From: JABWCK01 sp043822385
Lineage (GTDB): Archaea > Micrarchaeota > Micrarchaeia > Norongarragalinales > Norongarragalinaceae
Length of the DNA stretch: 24,841 bases
Assembly: GCA_043822385.1 (NCBI GenBank)
Contig: JBDRBT010000023.1
Span: 1-24,841 of the forward strand
Direction of reading: 5' to 3'
The position numbers and the translations under genes were made by a program. Positions 14,108-21,465 of this stretch are shown piece by piece (position 1 is the first letter of the stretch; every line of letters begins with the position of its first letter). The notes under the pieces are model-generated. The model saw only the letters and a list, made by a program, of their open reading frames with translations. It was not told the origin of the DNA and did not search any database.

Positions 14108-15169
14108 TTAGATAAAGTCTATTCCATCTCTTGAAGTGCTTTCCTGATTCCTAGTAGTCTTGCCTAAAACATAAGGACTACTAATGCCAGTGAAAATAGC
14201 TATAGCTTCAATCCTGCCGTTCATAGTCGGATCAATTCTAGCACCCCAAATAACGGTCGCATTCGCGTCTACTTTCTCAGTTAACGCTTCACCAATAGAA
14301 TTGCATTCACCTAGAGTCATGTCTGGACCGCCAGTAATATGCAGCAACACGCCAGTAGCTCCAGTGTAATCAACATCAAGCAAAGCGTGATTCAGCGTGT
14401 TGTGAACTACTTCCTCAACCCGGTTAGTTCCTTTTGCTTCACCAACCGCAATCATTGACACTCCACCATTATTCATTACAGACCTAACGTCCGCAAAATC
14501 CAAGTTAATCAAAGACGGCGTAGTAATAGTTTCAGTAATACCTCTCACAGCGCGAGCAATAATCTCGTCAGCCACGTTGAACGCTTGGTCAATAGGCAAG
14601 TTAGGAACGATTTCCACTAACCGATTGTTGTCAATAACAATAATCGTGTCAGACTTGTTCTTCAACTCACTCAAGCCCTGGTCTGCTTTCTCTAAACGAG
14701 CTCTCTCTAACGCGAAGGGGTAAGTAACAATTGAAATAACTATAGCGCCTTGCTGCTTGGCTATGTCAGCTAGGATTGGAGCTGAACCAGTTCCAGTACC
14801 GCCACCCATTCCAGCAGTCAAGAAAACCATGTCTGCTCCGCTAATAATCTTGTCTAAATCTCCCCTTGAAGAATCAGCTGCTTTAGCTCCAACTTCAGGG
14901 TAACCACCAGCACCCAAACCGCGAGTCAAGGAAGCTCCAATCAAGATTTTCCTGGCGTTATCAGAAATAATACTCAAATGATTCCGGTCAGTGTTAATAG
15001 CAACTAACTCAGCGCCTTTAATGCCCATTCGAGCCAAACGATTAATAGAATTGCACCCAGCTCCACCTGAACCAATAACCATTATTCTAGGGCTTGCTAA
15101 AGGTATTTCCTCGTTATTCTTGAAACGATTAACCCCGTGTTTTACTGCATCCGAAACCAAATCCTCCAT
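14108..15169 (-). CDS. ftsZ: Cell division GTPase FtsZ
   Basis: The 353-residue tubulin-like GTPase forms the division ring. Visible motifs are GSGGAGCNSINR (33-44), LVAINTDRNHL, the tubulin signature GGGTGTGS (122-129), FALERARLEKADQGL, IDNNRL, and the T7 loop LINLDFADVRSV whose acidic residues complete the GTPase site of the next subunit. The C-terminal end is short and acidic (SRDGIDFI), a plausible partner-binding peptide. The open frame continues 87 codons upstream, but that part runs into the SRP RNA gene. ATG 15167-15169 is the family start and is preceded by GGGGGGATC (15175-15183). The promoter is at 15231-15245. Archaea often carry two FtsZ paralogues; I cannot tell FtsZ1 from FtsZ2 with certainty. 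Confidence 0.97.
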   Translation of the reverse strand: MEDLVSDAVKHGVNRFKNNEEIPLASPRIMVIGSGGAGCNSINRLARMGIKGAELVAINTDRNHLSIISDNARKILIGASLTRGLGAGGYPEVGAKAADSSRGDLDKIISGADMVFLTAGMGGGTGTGSAPILADIAKQQGAIVISIVTYPFALERARLEKADQGLSELKNKSDTIIVIDNNRLVEIVPNLPIDQAFNVADEIIARAVRGITETITTPSLINLDFADVRSVMNNGGVSMIAVGEAKGTNRVEEVVHNTLNHALLDVDYTGATGVLLHITGGPDMTLGECNSIGEALTEKVDANATVIWGARIDPTMNGRIEAIAIFTGISSPYVLGKTTRNQESTSRDGIDFI

Positions 15170-15226
15170 AGCAAGATCCCCCCTCTTAAAACAAGACGTA
15201 AATTGAACTGTCAATATGTAGAAGGG

Positions 15227-15245
15227 AGTAATTAATAACCTTTTT
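15227..15245 (-). promoter_or_regulatory. Promoter of ftsZ
   Basis: Minus-strand AAAAAGGTTATTAATTACT contains a BRE-like AAAAAGG and a TATA-like TTATTAAT. The expected transcription start near 15210 gives a leader of about 40 bases with a G-rich Shine-Dalgarno. It lies just past the SRP RNA terminator, so ftsZ is probably transcribed on its own. Confidence 0.5.
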
Positions 15246-15250
15246 CTATA

Positions 15251-15260
15251 GAGGTAAAAA
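15251..15260 (-). terminator. Terminator of the SRP RNA
   Basis: Minus-strand TTTTTACCTC starts two bases after the proposed 3' end of the SRP RNA and provides a five-T tract. Confidence 0.4.
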
Positions 15261-15261
15261 C

Positions 15262-15530
15262 AAGAGTGGCGAGAGGGCTTGACTTGAATTGCTTTGAAAA
15301 AAGCAGTCCCGCAGTATCTACTCCGCCTTGTAACTCGCGAGCACGTTTTGAAGTTCTTAGAGTTGCTCCTTCCGGCCTGGCTCGGTTTGAAAAACAAAGC
15401 GTAACACGAGGCAAAGCATCGACGCTTCAACCACGGCTTTCGTCTTTCGAGGCAACCCGCCTCAAGCGTTCGCCCACGTCAAAGGAATTCGTGAGAAAGG
15501 GATCCTTAGCCCCCTAGCTATCTCGCCAAT
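15262..15530 (-). ncRNA. ffs: Signal recognition particle RNA (7S RNA)
   Basis: A GC-rich block of about 270 bases on the minus strand contains the universally conserved helix 8 motif CCAGGCCGGAAGGAGCA (15365-15381), with the GGAA tetraloop and the AGCA side of the asymmetric loop bound by SRP54. The ends pair: TGGCGAGA at 15521-15528 with TCTCGCCA at 15267-15274, and GGGCT with AGCCC further in, forming the closing helix 1 of archaeal 7S RNA. A TATA-like TTTTAAAG lies upstream (15550-15557) and a T tract follows. Length is a little below the usual ~300. Exact ends are estimates. It targets membrane proteins to the translocon with SRP19 and SRP54. Protein-like frames across this stretch are spurious. 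Confidence 0.93.
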
Positions 15531-15549
15531 TATTATTCTGTAAACAATG

Positions 15550-15557
15550 CTTTAAAA
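15550..15557 (-). promoter_or_regulatory. TATA box of the SRP RNA gene
   Basis: TTTTAAAG on the minus strand is centred about 23-25 bases before the SRP RNA 5' end. The divergent protease gene starts at 15586, so both promoters share this 55-base gap. Confidence 0.45.
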
Positions 15558-15585
15558 CAATAATGAAACTAAATTCTTTAAGAAA

Positions 15586-16335
15586 ATGAAGCCTTACCAA
15601 ATACTAGTTTTGATCTTAGCGGTGGTGGTAATAGCCTTTTACTTCAATAACCCTACGCAAGAAATACTGCAACCAACACCAACCGCATTCATTCCAACCG
15701 CAACTCCAATTAAAGCAATTACTGGCAGGAGTATTTTCTTGAAGTTACCAGCAATAAACAAACTAGATGAAGGTGTTCTAGCTGAAGTAAGCGTTGAAAC
15801 CGGCCCTGGAAACGGGAAAGTATTCATTGCTTTTTCTGAAGGCAATCCCTTCTTGAGTACTGACACGCAAGACAGCATTCTCACTGCATTAAGCGTTGCT
15901 AAAAAAATAAGCGGCGAAAACACGGATTATTATAACGTTTACTACACTATAGACAGCGACAGCCAGACAGTAGGCGGAAGAAGCGCGGGAGCAGCATTCA
16001 CTATAGCTACCATAGCTGCTTTAAACGAAAAAACAATCAAGCAAGGAATACTAATCACAGGAACAATAGAAGAAGACGGCACTATAGGCAAGGTAGGTCG
16101 CATTTACGAGAAAGCATTAGCATTAAAAAAAGCTGGATTCAAGACGCTCATTGTGCCTGAAGGAGAAGGAATACAAAAACTACCTCGAGAAAAATGCTTT
16201 ATGCAGGAAACTCCAGACGCAGTAATTCACTCATGCGTAACTGAACTAATTGACGTTAACGTAGAAAAAGAAACCGGCATTCAAATTATTGAAGTAATTC
16301 ACGTGCGGGACGCAGCGGGAATAATGCTGGAATAA
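15586..16335 (+). CDS. Membrane-anchored Lon-type (S16) serine protease domain protein, COG1750-like
   Basis: The 249-residue protein has one N-terminal membrane anchor (about 5-21, QILVLILAVVVIAFYF), a Thr/Pro-rich linker (29-42, LQPTPTAFIPTATP) and a Lon-type proteolytic domain. The catalytic Ser is S133 in TVGGRSAGAAFTIATIAALN, and the catalytic Lys is K176 in GKVGRIYEKALALKKAG, as in the Ser-Lys dyad of Lon. No AAA+ ATPase domain is present, so it cannot unfold substrates alone. The protease domain should face outside the cell given the short N terminus. A hydrophobic start could also be read as a signal peptide. Its role is unknown; turnover of small or unfolded exported proteins is a guess. 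It stands alone between the SRP RNA and tRNA-Ser. Confidence 0.82.
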   Translation: MKPYQILVLILAVVVIAFYFNNPTQEILQPTPTAFIPTATPIKAITGRSIFLKLPAINKLDEGVLAEVSVETGPGNGKVFIAFSEGNPFLSTDTQDSILTALSVAKKISGENTDYYNVYYTIDSDSQTVGGRSAGAAFTIATIAALNEKTIKQGILITGTIEEDGTIGKVGRIYEKALALKKAGFKTLIVPEGEGIQKLPREKCFMQETPDAVIHSCVTELIDVNVEKETGIQIIEVIHVRDAAGIMLE

Positions 16336-16340
16336 AGCAA

Positions 16341-16350
16341 TTATTAATAT
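16341..16350 (+). promoter_or_regulatory. TATA box of tRNA-Ser
   Basis: TTATTAATAT is centred about 28 bases before the tRNA 5' end at 16374, the expected archaeal spacing, with AAAGCAA upstream as a weak BRE. Confidence 0.5.
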
Positions 16351-16409
16351 TCCCGTTCAAGATATTTTTCTGTGCGGGGGTCGCCTAGTGGTATGGCGGT
16401 AGCCTGCTA

Positions 16410-16431
16410 TTTTTATTTAAAAAAAGCAGTC
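16410..16431 (+). other. Intron of tRNA-Ser(GCT)
   Basis: The 22-base intron starts in the three-base 5' bulge after A37 and ends in the 3' bulge before A38. Its interior pairs TTTT with AAAA. This is the hBHBh' form cut by archaeal splicing endonuclease. Confidence 0.9.
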
Positions 16432-16468
16432 AGCTACTTTCGCGTTAGCGATCCGGGGGTTCGATTCC

Positions 16469-16479
16469 CCCTCCCCGCG
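16469..16479 (+). repeat. Direct repeat copy 1 at tRNA-Ser 3' end (putative att site)
   Basis: CCCTCCCCGCG spans the 3' strand of the T stem and the acceptor strand including G73. An exact second copy lies at 23099-23109. tRNA 3' ends are favourite targets of archaeal tyrosine integrases, which leave such a duplication. No integrase is visible in the window. Confidence 0.5.
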
Positions 16480-16814
16480 TCTTAGAGCGCACTGTTTTTC
16501 CCGCACTTTCTCGTTAAAATTCACAGCAAAACTAATATAGCCCTACCACCTCGCAGGATGGAACGCAACCACCTTAATTAAGCTTGCCCCCACAAAAAAC
16601 AAACAACGAAAAAAAACTCGACAACCGTTTGTGCATAGAGTGCAATTTTTAAACTATTGAGGGTTTTAGGAGTAATTCATTCTAGTTGGTCACATAAGGC
16701 TCCAACTTTTCGATTGAAATTAATAAAGAAAATGAATCGAACCGCTACCCTACATACGAATAATTTAAAGTCAGTGCCGTATTACTACTTTTAGGCCATA
16801 TTAGGTGTTCCGAA
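16480..16814. other. 335-base intergenic region after tRNA-Ser
   Basis: No convincing gene is seen. It contains a palindrome CTTAATTAAG (16574-16583), A-rich runs, and a TATA-like TAATTTAAAG (16761-16770) followed by AGGTG (16803-16807), seven bases before the ATG at 16815, which forms the promoter and ribosome site of the next gene. Two 20-codon frames exist (16732-16794 plus and one on the minus strand), neither with a ribosome site. If the tRNA-bounded block is an integrated element, this is its left end. Confidence 0.4.
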
Positions 16815-17543
16815 ATGAATTTGATTAAAGTATTAAACGACTTTACAAAAAATATGGACACATCTGGTTTAAATTCATTCATTAAAAACCTGAGTGATAA
16901 CGAACGTTACTATGCACAAGGCATCTTATACCGCCTACACGCTATTAGTTCAGAAAACGTGGAAAAAAAACTAATTAATTATGCAAAATCAGCGGAAAAA
17001 TTTAAAAAAATAAAAAATGGGAAATTAACCAAATTAGCAGCAGCACGGCACGTAGAACAATTAGGTTTTATAGATTTAGTTAAATCTGGAACCACATTTA
17101 AAACAAAGAAACGAATCAAACTATGCAAATCAGCATACGAGAACTTCATTAGCGCATTTAAAAAATTCTCTAAACTCAAAATGCCAAAAACAACTAAGTT
17201 CATGGCCGCCTGGGCATTCAACGTGAAAGCACGAGAATACTTAGCCTGTGCGGATTTAACCGAAGAGACAAATAAAAAGAAAAACTTCTTTAAAAAAGCA
17301 GAGAAGCTTTTCAATAAAAGTAGCTATAAGTTTGATAAAGCAGGCATGCCTTTGCTAAAAGAATCAGCTAAAGGGCTACGCAGCTATTCACAAGCGTGGC
17401 ATTACCTTTGTGAAGATAAATTTAAAGAAGCAAATAACTGCCTTTATGAAGCAAGATTGCACTTTAAGAAAGCAAAGGAGAAAGGCTCTGAATTCGAAAA
17501 AATTTGTACGGACCTAATACAAAAAATTAATCTAGGATTTTAA
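16815..17543 (+). CDS. Helical orphan protein (TPR-like)
   Basis: No named family is recognised. The 242 residues are nearly all helical, very Lys-rich and soluble. Alternating aromatic and Ala positions (NERYYAQGILYRLHAIS, KFMAAWAFNVKAREYLACAD, LRSYSQAWHYLCEDKFKEAN, CLYEARLHFKKAKEKG) resemble degenerate TPR-type helical hairpins that scaffold protein contacts. The start ATG has AGGTG seven bases upstream (16803-16807) and a TATA box at 16761-16770. The next gene begins two bases after the stop, so the two are co-transcribed. It is the first gene of the putative tRNA-bounded island. A scaffold or binding partner for the nucleotidyltransferase is plausible. Confidence 0.65.
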   Translation: MNLIKVLNDFTKNMDTSGLNSFIKNLSDNERYYAQGILYRLHAISSENVEKKLINYAKSAEKFKKIKNGKLTKLAAARHVEQLGFIDLVKSGTTFKTKKRIKLCKSAYENFISAFKKFSKLKMPKTTKFMAAWAFNVKAREYLACADLTEETNKKKNFFKKAEKLFNKSSYKFDKAGMPLLKESAKGLRSYSQAWHYLCEDKFKEANNCLYEARLHFKKAKEKGSEFEKICTDLIQKINLGF

Positions 17544-17545
17544 AA

Positions 17546-18583
17546 ATGGATATCGCAAAAATCAGAGATAGAGATTTAATAGTTTCTCGAGACGGAATTA
17601 TCTTTCTCGCCATTGGGCATTTTCACCAAGGCAAGGTTACCGCAGGACCAAAATATATTTCTTCAGCATTATTTCCCACTCAACACGCGCCTAGTTTTTC
17701 GTACGAAAATCAAAATTATCTATGGCGCATACCAAATGCATTTACGCAATTTGTACTCGATAATTTTCCACATTATCACCATTTTGATCCTAATTTCTAC
17801 TTAGATCGTGGAATAGGCATAGCGCCCGAACATATACACCGCGTTCTAAGACCTGAAGAAAGGCTTGCATTTATTTTAAAAGAAGGGCCTCAAAACAGCA
17901 TACAACAGCGAGCAATAGACCTAGCACTAATAGCTAAAAACGCAAATATACCTAAAAATAAATTAGGTGTCACTTCATCCATGCTGATTGGCGCCGAAGT
18001 AGAAGGCCACTCAGATGTTGACTTCGTAGTATATGGCGCTAAAAATTTTAAAAAAATAACTTCGGCACTAAACAAACATCCACAATTTAGACGTTTTACA
18101 AAAAAAGAATGGAAAGAATACTTCGATAAATACAAGTTAGCAGAAAGATTTGGCCTGAATTTTGAAACATTCTATCAGGGTTCGGCAGACAAAACGGATC
18201 GCGGAATTTTAAACGGTACACAAATATCTATATTTTCGGTTCGAACGCCAGCAGAAGTTAGAAAACACGAACCATTAGACTATTCAAAAAAACTTGGTTC
18301 TATAGAAATAAAAGCAAGCGTAATTGATTCATCGCAAGCAAGCTTTATACCCTCAATATACTCGATCTCAAAAACACAAATATTAACTAATACCGATATC
18401 AACCCAATAGATCTAAAAGAAATAGTCTCTCTAAACCGCGAATGGTGCGCACACGCTAGAAAAGGAGATATTATTCACGTACAAGGAATATTACAAGAAT
18501 GCCACAAAAAAGGCAAAATATTCCCCCGAATTTTATTAGGAACCCCGCATTCAAAAAAAGAATTCTTTGTTTCCCTAAGATAA
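17546..18583 (+). CDS. Predicted nucleotidyltransferase (COG2413-like)
   Basis: The 345-residue protein has the nucleotidyltransferase core motif GVTSSMLIGAEVEGHSDVDF (followed by VVYG): a Gly-Ser strand followed by D-x-D within SDVDF, as in the polymerase-beta superfamily. The N terminus, MDIAKIRDRDLIVSRDGIIF, and the segment HIHRVLRPEERLAFIL resemble the archaeal COG2413 proteins, which are uncharacterised. Such enzymes transfer NMP to a nucleic acid, protein or small molecule. The C-terminal part (about 240-345) is mixed alpha/beta, with KGDIIHVQGILQECH. It begins two bases after the helical gene without a Shine-Dalgarno and its stop abuts the convergent HAD gene. The substrate is unknown. 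Confidence 0.72.
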   Translation: MDIAKIRDRDLIVSRDGIIFLAIGHFHQGKVTAGPKYISSALFPTQHAPSFSYENQNYLWRIPNAFTQFVLDNFPHYHHFDPNFYLDRGIGIAPEHIHRVLRPEERLAFILKEGPQNSIQQRAIDLALIAKNANIPKNKLGVTSSMLIGAEVEGHSDVDFVVYGAKNFKKITSALNKHPQFRRFTKKEWKEYFDKYKLAERFGLNFETFYQGSADKTDRGILNGTQISIFSVRTPAEVRKHEPLDYSKKLGSIEIKASVIDSSQASFIPSIYSISKTQILTNTDINPIDLKEIVSLNREWCAHARKGDIIHVQGILQECHKKGKIFPRILLGTPHSKKEFFVSLR

Positions 18584-19261
18584 TTATACCGCGCATATTT
18601 GTTTTGCTATTTGTATTAAATCTGTTGCTTCGTAATCCGGAACAATTACTTTCCAAGCAGGGTCCACGTGAAAATACCCCCCTCGTTTCTCTCGCTTAAC
18701 CCAGGCCGTTTTCATTCCTAATCTCTTCGCGCCCCACAAATCCTCATAAATTTCGTCACTTACAAAAACACACTCTTCCGGCTTTACCTTAAGTAAAGTA
18801 CACAACTCAAGATACGCTTTTTTATGCGGCTTTCTAAAGCCCAGCTCATGCGAATACACTATAACGTCAAAACCGCTTAGAAGTCTTTCAACAGTTTCTT
18901 TACTGCCAGCACGAGAATTCGCAAGGATACCAATCAAAAAACCTTTACTTCTCAATAATTTAAAGGCCGGCTTCACATCGGGAAAAATACGACCTGAAAC
19001 AGAGCGCACTTCAAGGAGTTTATCTACTAGTTTATCGTTGTGAATTCCCAAGTCAGCAAGAGCTAAAGTCCAATACTCTTTTTCAGTTACAGCACCCGTA
19101 GACCGTTCAAAGAAATACTTCTTACTTATTGAATCCAACCATTCTTTAGAAGCTCTAGAATCATTAATAAGCGCGAGTTTCTTTTCAAGACTTTTTTTAT
19201 ACTCCGCCGAATCCGCGTAAGTCAACGTGTCATTCAAATCAAACAAAACAGCCTTAAACAT
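18584..19261 (-). CDS. HAD-superfamily hydrolase-like protein with altered motif I
   Basis: The 225-residue protein has a HAD core and a helical cap (about 15-85). Motif I is FDLNDTLT (D8), motif II ILANSR (S116), motif III RKPHKKAY (K144), motif IV FVSDEIYEDLWGAK (D169, D174). The nucleophile Asp is kept, but the general acid/base two residues later, normally Asp in D-x-D, is Asn (N10, codon AAT). This should weaken phosphatase turnover or favour another reaction. It is divergent from the PurA-like gene across 59 bases and its stop abuts the nucleotidyltransferase stop. The superfamily is firm; the substrate is unknown. Confidence 0.85.
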   Translation of the reverse strand: MFKAVLFDLNDTLTYADSAEYKKSLEKKLALINDSRASKEWLDSISKKYFFERSTGAVTEKEYWTLALADLGIHNDKLVDKLLEVRSVSGRIFPDVKPAFKLLRSKGFLIGILANSRAGSKETVERLLSGFDVIVYSHELGFRKPHKKAYLELCTLLKVKPEECVFVSDEIYEDLWGAKRLGMKTAWVKREKRGGYFHVDPAWKVIVPDYEATDLIQIAKQICAV

Positions 19262-19287
19262 ACAACCACTCTTTCCTAGAAATTAAG

Positions 19288-19300
19288 ATTTATATTACCT
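19288..19300 (+). promoter_or_regulatory. Promoter of the PurA-like gene
   Basis: GATTTATATTACC carries a strong archaeal TATA box centred about 28 bases before the ATG at 19321, predicting a leaderless mRNA. The same AT-rich gap must hold the divergent HAD promoter. Confidence 0.5.
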
Positions 19301-19320
19301 ATTAAGCCTATTTAATTTAA

Positions 19321-20721
19321 ATGAAGAAGTCTACAATAATAATCGGGCTACAATACGGAGATGAAGGTAAAGGAAAAATCGTAGATTTGTTAGCAAAAAA
19401 CGCGGATATTATAGCCAGGTTTAACGGCGGAGCAAATGCAGGTCACACGATAATACGCCAAAATAAAAAAATAGTATTGCGTCAAATTCCGGCAGGAGCC
19501 TTTTACAGTAATAAAATACTGTACATTAACAGTAATTGCGTAGTAAATCCAATACAACTAAAAAATGAAATTAACGAACTCAAACAATTCAACATAACTC
19601 TCAAAAATAGACTTAAAATATCTAGTAAAACAACGTTAGTGCAACCACATCATATGCGTTTAGACGAAATATTTGGCTCACTAATAGGAACAACAAAAAA
19701 CGGCATTGGCCCAGCCTATTCTGAACAAGCGCTGCGTTTAATTGATTCAAATATTGCCAACTTACGAATTGGCGACTACGTACGTAATCCTAACAAGGGA
19801 TCTAAAACAATTAAAGAAAACTTAAAGCGAGTAATTAGAGAACATAAATTAGTTGACAACAATGTTTCTGAAACAGCACGAAAATTTAATGAAGCAGTAA
19901 TGACGCTTGCCGAATTTGTAGAATTTAACCCTCTTTTTCTCGAAGAACTAGTGTCAAATAACAAACAAGTTATTTTTGAAGGCTCGCAATCAATTATGCT
20001 TGATTGCGTTACTGGTACCGTACCCTTTGTTACATCAAGTAGAACACTGCCGGCCTCAGCATATCTTGGCGATATTTCTATTAAACACCACGGTAAAGTA
20101 GTTGGAGTTGCGTTAGCCTTACCAACTAGAATCGGCAATGGCCCCTTTATGTCAGAATTTGGAGGCAGTAAATCAGAAAGATATTGCGGCGCTGGCGGCG
20201 GATATACTAATACTAAAACAATCGAAACAAAAAAATACTCAGTAAATAAACTAATAAAATCGCACAACCTGTTTGACTTAGGCATTGCAATTCGAATGAC
20301 GTATAATGAATATGGCATAGTCACTGGCCGCCCCGCTCGTATTGGAATGTTAGATTTGGTTATGTTACGACAAAACTGTAAATTAAATGGTATTGATGAA
20401 ATCTATCTAAATAAATTTGATGAGTTATTAATATTCAACAAAACTACGTTGAAAGGCATACCAATCGTTACTGCGTATTCTTTGAATAACAAAAAGATTA
20501 AGTATATGCCAACCACTCAACACGAATTAAGAAAAACCTCGCCAATAATTAACTACTTTCCGTTTATACCCCAGGAAATGTTAAAAGTCAAAACTTACGA
20601 TAAATTGCCGTTAGAAGCAAAAAACATCATTAAGCTAATAGAAGTTTCCTCTGGAGTTCCAATCAAAGGAATAGGCATGGGACCCAAAAAAGAGCAAATC
20701 ATATTAAAAAAAGGTCAGTAA
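19321..20721 (+). CDS. Adenylosuccinate-synthetase-like GTP-dependent ligase, divergent
   Basis: PurA couples IMP and aspartate with GTP to give adenylosuccinate. The 466-residue protein retains the P-loop QYGDEGKGKIVDLLA with the catalytic Asp (D14), NAGHT with the catalytic His (H42), GTTKNGIGPAY (123-133), FEGSQ (219-223) and VTSS (237-240). It differs elsewhere: the aspartate-recognition loop is IVTGRPARIG (333-342), where E. coli has TTGRRRR; the residues after VTSS are RTLPAS rather than NTTAGG; and roughly 35-45 extra residues (about 281-328) precede the loop. Typical archaeal PurA is near 340 residues. Either this is an unusual housekeeping PurA or a ligase with a new substrate. It lies in the tRNA-bounded block, not with purine genes, and is followed six bases later by the metallopeptidase gene. 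Confidence 0.85.
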   Translation: MKKSTIIIGLQYGDEGKGKIVDLLAKNADIIARFNGGANAGHTIIRQNKKIVLRQIPAGAFYSNKILYINSNCVVNPIQLKNEINELKQFNITLKNRLKISSKTTLVQPHHMRLDEIFGSLIGTTKNGIGPAYSEQALRLIDSNIANLRIGDYVRNPNKGSKTIKENLKRVIREHKLVDNNVSETARKFNEAVMTLAEFVEFNPLFLEELVSNNKQVIFEGSQSIMLDCVTGTVPFVTSSRTLPASAYLGDISIKHHGKVVGVALALPTRIGNGPFMSEFGGSKSERYCGAGGGYTNTKTIETKKYSVNKLIKSHNLFDLGIAIRMTYNEYGIVTGRPARIGMLDLVMLRQNCKLNGIDEIYLNKFDELLIFNKTTLKGIPIVTAYSLNNKKIKYMPTTQHELRKTSPIINYFPFIPQEMLKVKTYDKLPLEAKNIIKLIEVSSGVPIKGIGMGPKKEQIILKKGQ

Positions 20722-20727
20722 AGTCAC

Positions 20728-21465
20728 ATGTCACGAGTTAATTTTAAGATAAACCTTAGAAAAGACTGGCAGACAAATGCAGAACAATTACTGCACGAAA
20801 TCAACGTAGGCGGTGTAAATAAACGCAAATTAATGGAATATTTCCAACCACCCCTAAAAAAAGTCAATTCAATTATTGAACTTAGAACATTTACTGAAAA
20901 ATACTATCAAGAAAATAAAAGACAAATCAATGCAAGTAAAAAAAGAATTAGCAAAGCTTGGCAAAAGATAGAATTAAAATACATCTCAGAAATTGAAGCA
21001 ATCCTTAAACATAATTTTAAAAGCAACTACAAGGGATACCTGTCAATTTTTCCAAATAATCAACTATTTCTTGAAAAAAACTCATTTCAAATATTCTATA
21101 AACTACCCTTTGAACAAACAAACCGGATAATCGCACACGAATTAATTCATTTTATTCATTTTGATTACTGTCAACAATATTTTGAAAAAACAAAGTGGGC
21201 AAACTTCTCAGTAAATACGCCCGGTTGGCACTTATCAGAGATGGTGGTAACACTAATACTAAATGAACCGAATGTAAAAAAAATGTTTAAGTTACCAATA
21301 CGCGGCTATCCCAGCCATTACCGAATTTTACCCGTTTTCCAGAAAATTTATCAAAATACAGGATCATTTAATGAGTTTATGAAAGAAGCAATTAAGCATG
21401 AATCTCTTTTGAATATTCCTACGAAAGACTTAACAGAGAACTATTTCAAAACAATTAATCTTTAA
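20728..21465 (+). CDS. HExxH metallopeptidase-like protein
   Basis: The 245-residue soluble protein contains HELIH (137-141) in RIIAHELIHFIHFDYCQQYF, the zinc-binding and catalytic motif of many metalloproteases, followed 30 residues on by PGWHLSEMVV, whose E171 could be the third zinc ligand as in gluzincins. The N-terminal half is helical and Lys-rich. No signal peptide or membrane span is present, so it acts inside the cell. It follows the PurA-like gene by six bases, consistent with co-transcription. Its end overlaps the convergent radical SAM gene by 11 bases. I do not recognise a named family. A role in cleaving a modified peptide from the neighbouring radical SAM enzyme is a guess. Confidence 0.65.
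   Translation: MSRVNFKINLRKDWQTNAEQLLHEINVGGVNKRKLMEYFQPPLKKVNSIIELRTFTEKYYQENKRQINASKKRISKAWQKIELKYISEIEAILKHNFKSNYKGYLSIFPNNQLFLEKNSFQIFYKLPFEQTNRIIAHELIHFIHFDYCQQYFEKTKWANFSVNTPGWHLSEMVVTLILNEPNVKKMFKLPIRGYPSHYRILPVFQKIYQNTGSFNEFMKEAIKHESLLNIPTKDLTENYFKTINL

Larger units (their letters stand above)
16374..16479 (+). tRNA. tRNA-Ser (anticodon GCT) with 22-base intron
   Basis: A long-variable-arm tRNA folds with acceptor GCGGGGG/TCCCCGC, D arm GCC/GGC, anticodon stem GTAGC/GCTAC, variable stem TCGC/GCGA, and T arm GGGGG-TTCGATT-CCCCC. G73 is the serine-type discriminator. The intron is 16410-16431, at the canonical 37/38 position. The precursor forms a perfect bulge-helix-bulge: helix CTGC (16404-16407) with GCAG (16426-16429), bulges T-A-T and T-C-A. 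After splicing the loop is CTGCTAA with anticodon GCT. No CCA is encoded. The last 11 bases recur at 23099-23109. Confidence 0.95.

Noticed and set aside
15170..15430. N-terminal extension of FtsZ
   Set aside because: It lies over the ftsZ promoter and SRP RNA, has Arg/Cys/Ser-rich non-protein-like composition, and the family start with a ribosome site is at 15169.
15266..15517. Plus-strand protein frame opposite the SRP RNA
   Set aside because: It is open only because the RNA gene is GC-rich; no homology-like motif or ribosome site is present.
16734..16743. tRNA T-loop-like sequence (GGTTCGATTC on the minus strand), considered as a second tRNA remnant
   Set aside because: The flanks do not form a T stem or an acceptor stem, so it is probably a chance match.
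16732..16794. 20-codon plus-strand frame ending in the aromatic run SVPYYYF, considered as a radical SAM precursor peptide
   Set aside because: It has no ribosome site, and the TATA box for the following gene (16761-16770) lies inside it. It is also about 6 kb from the enzyme.
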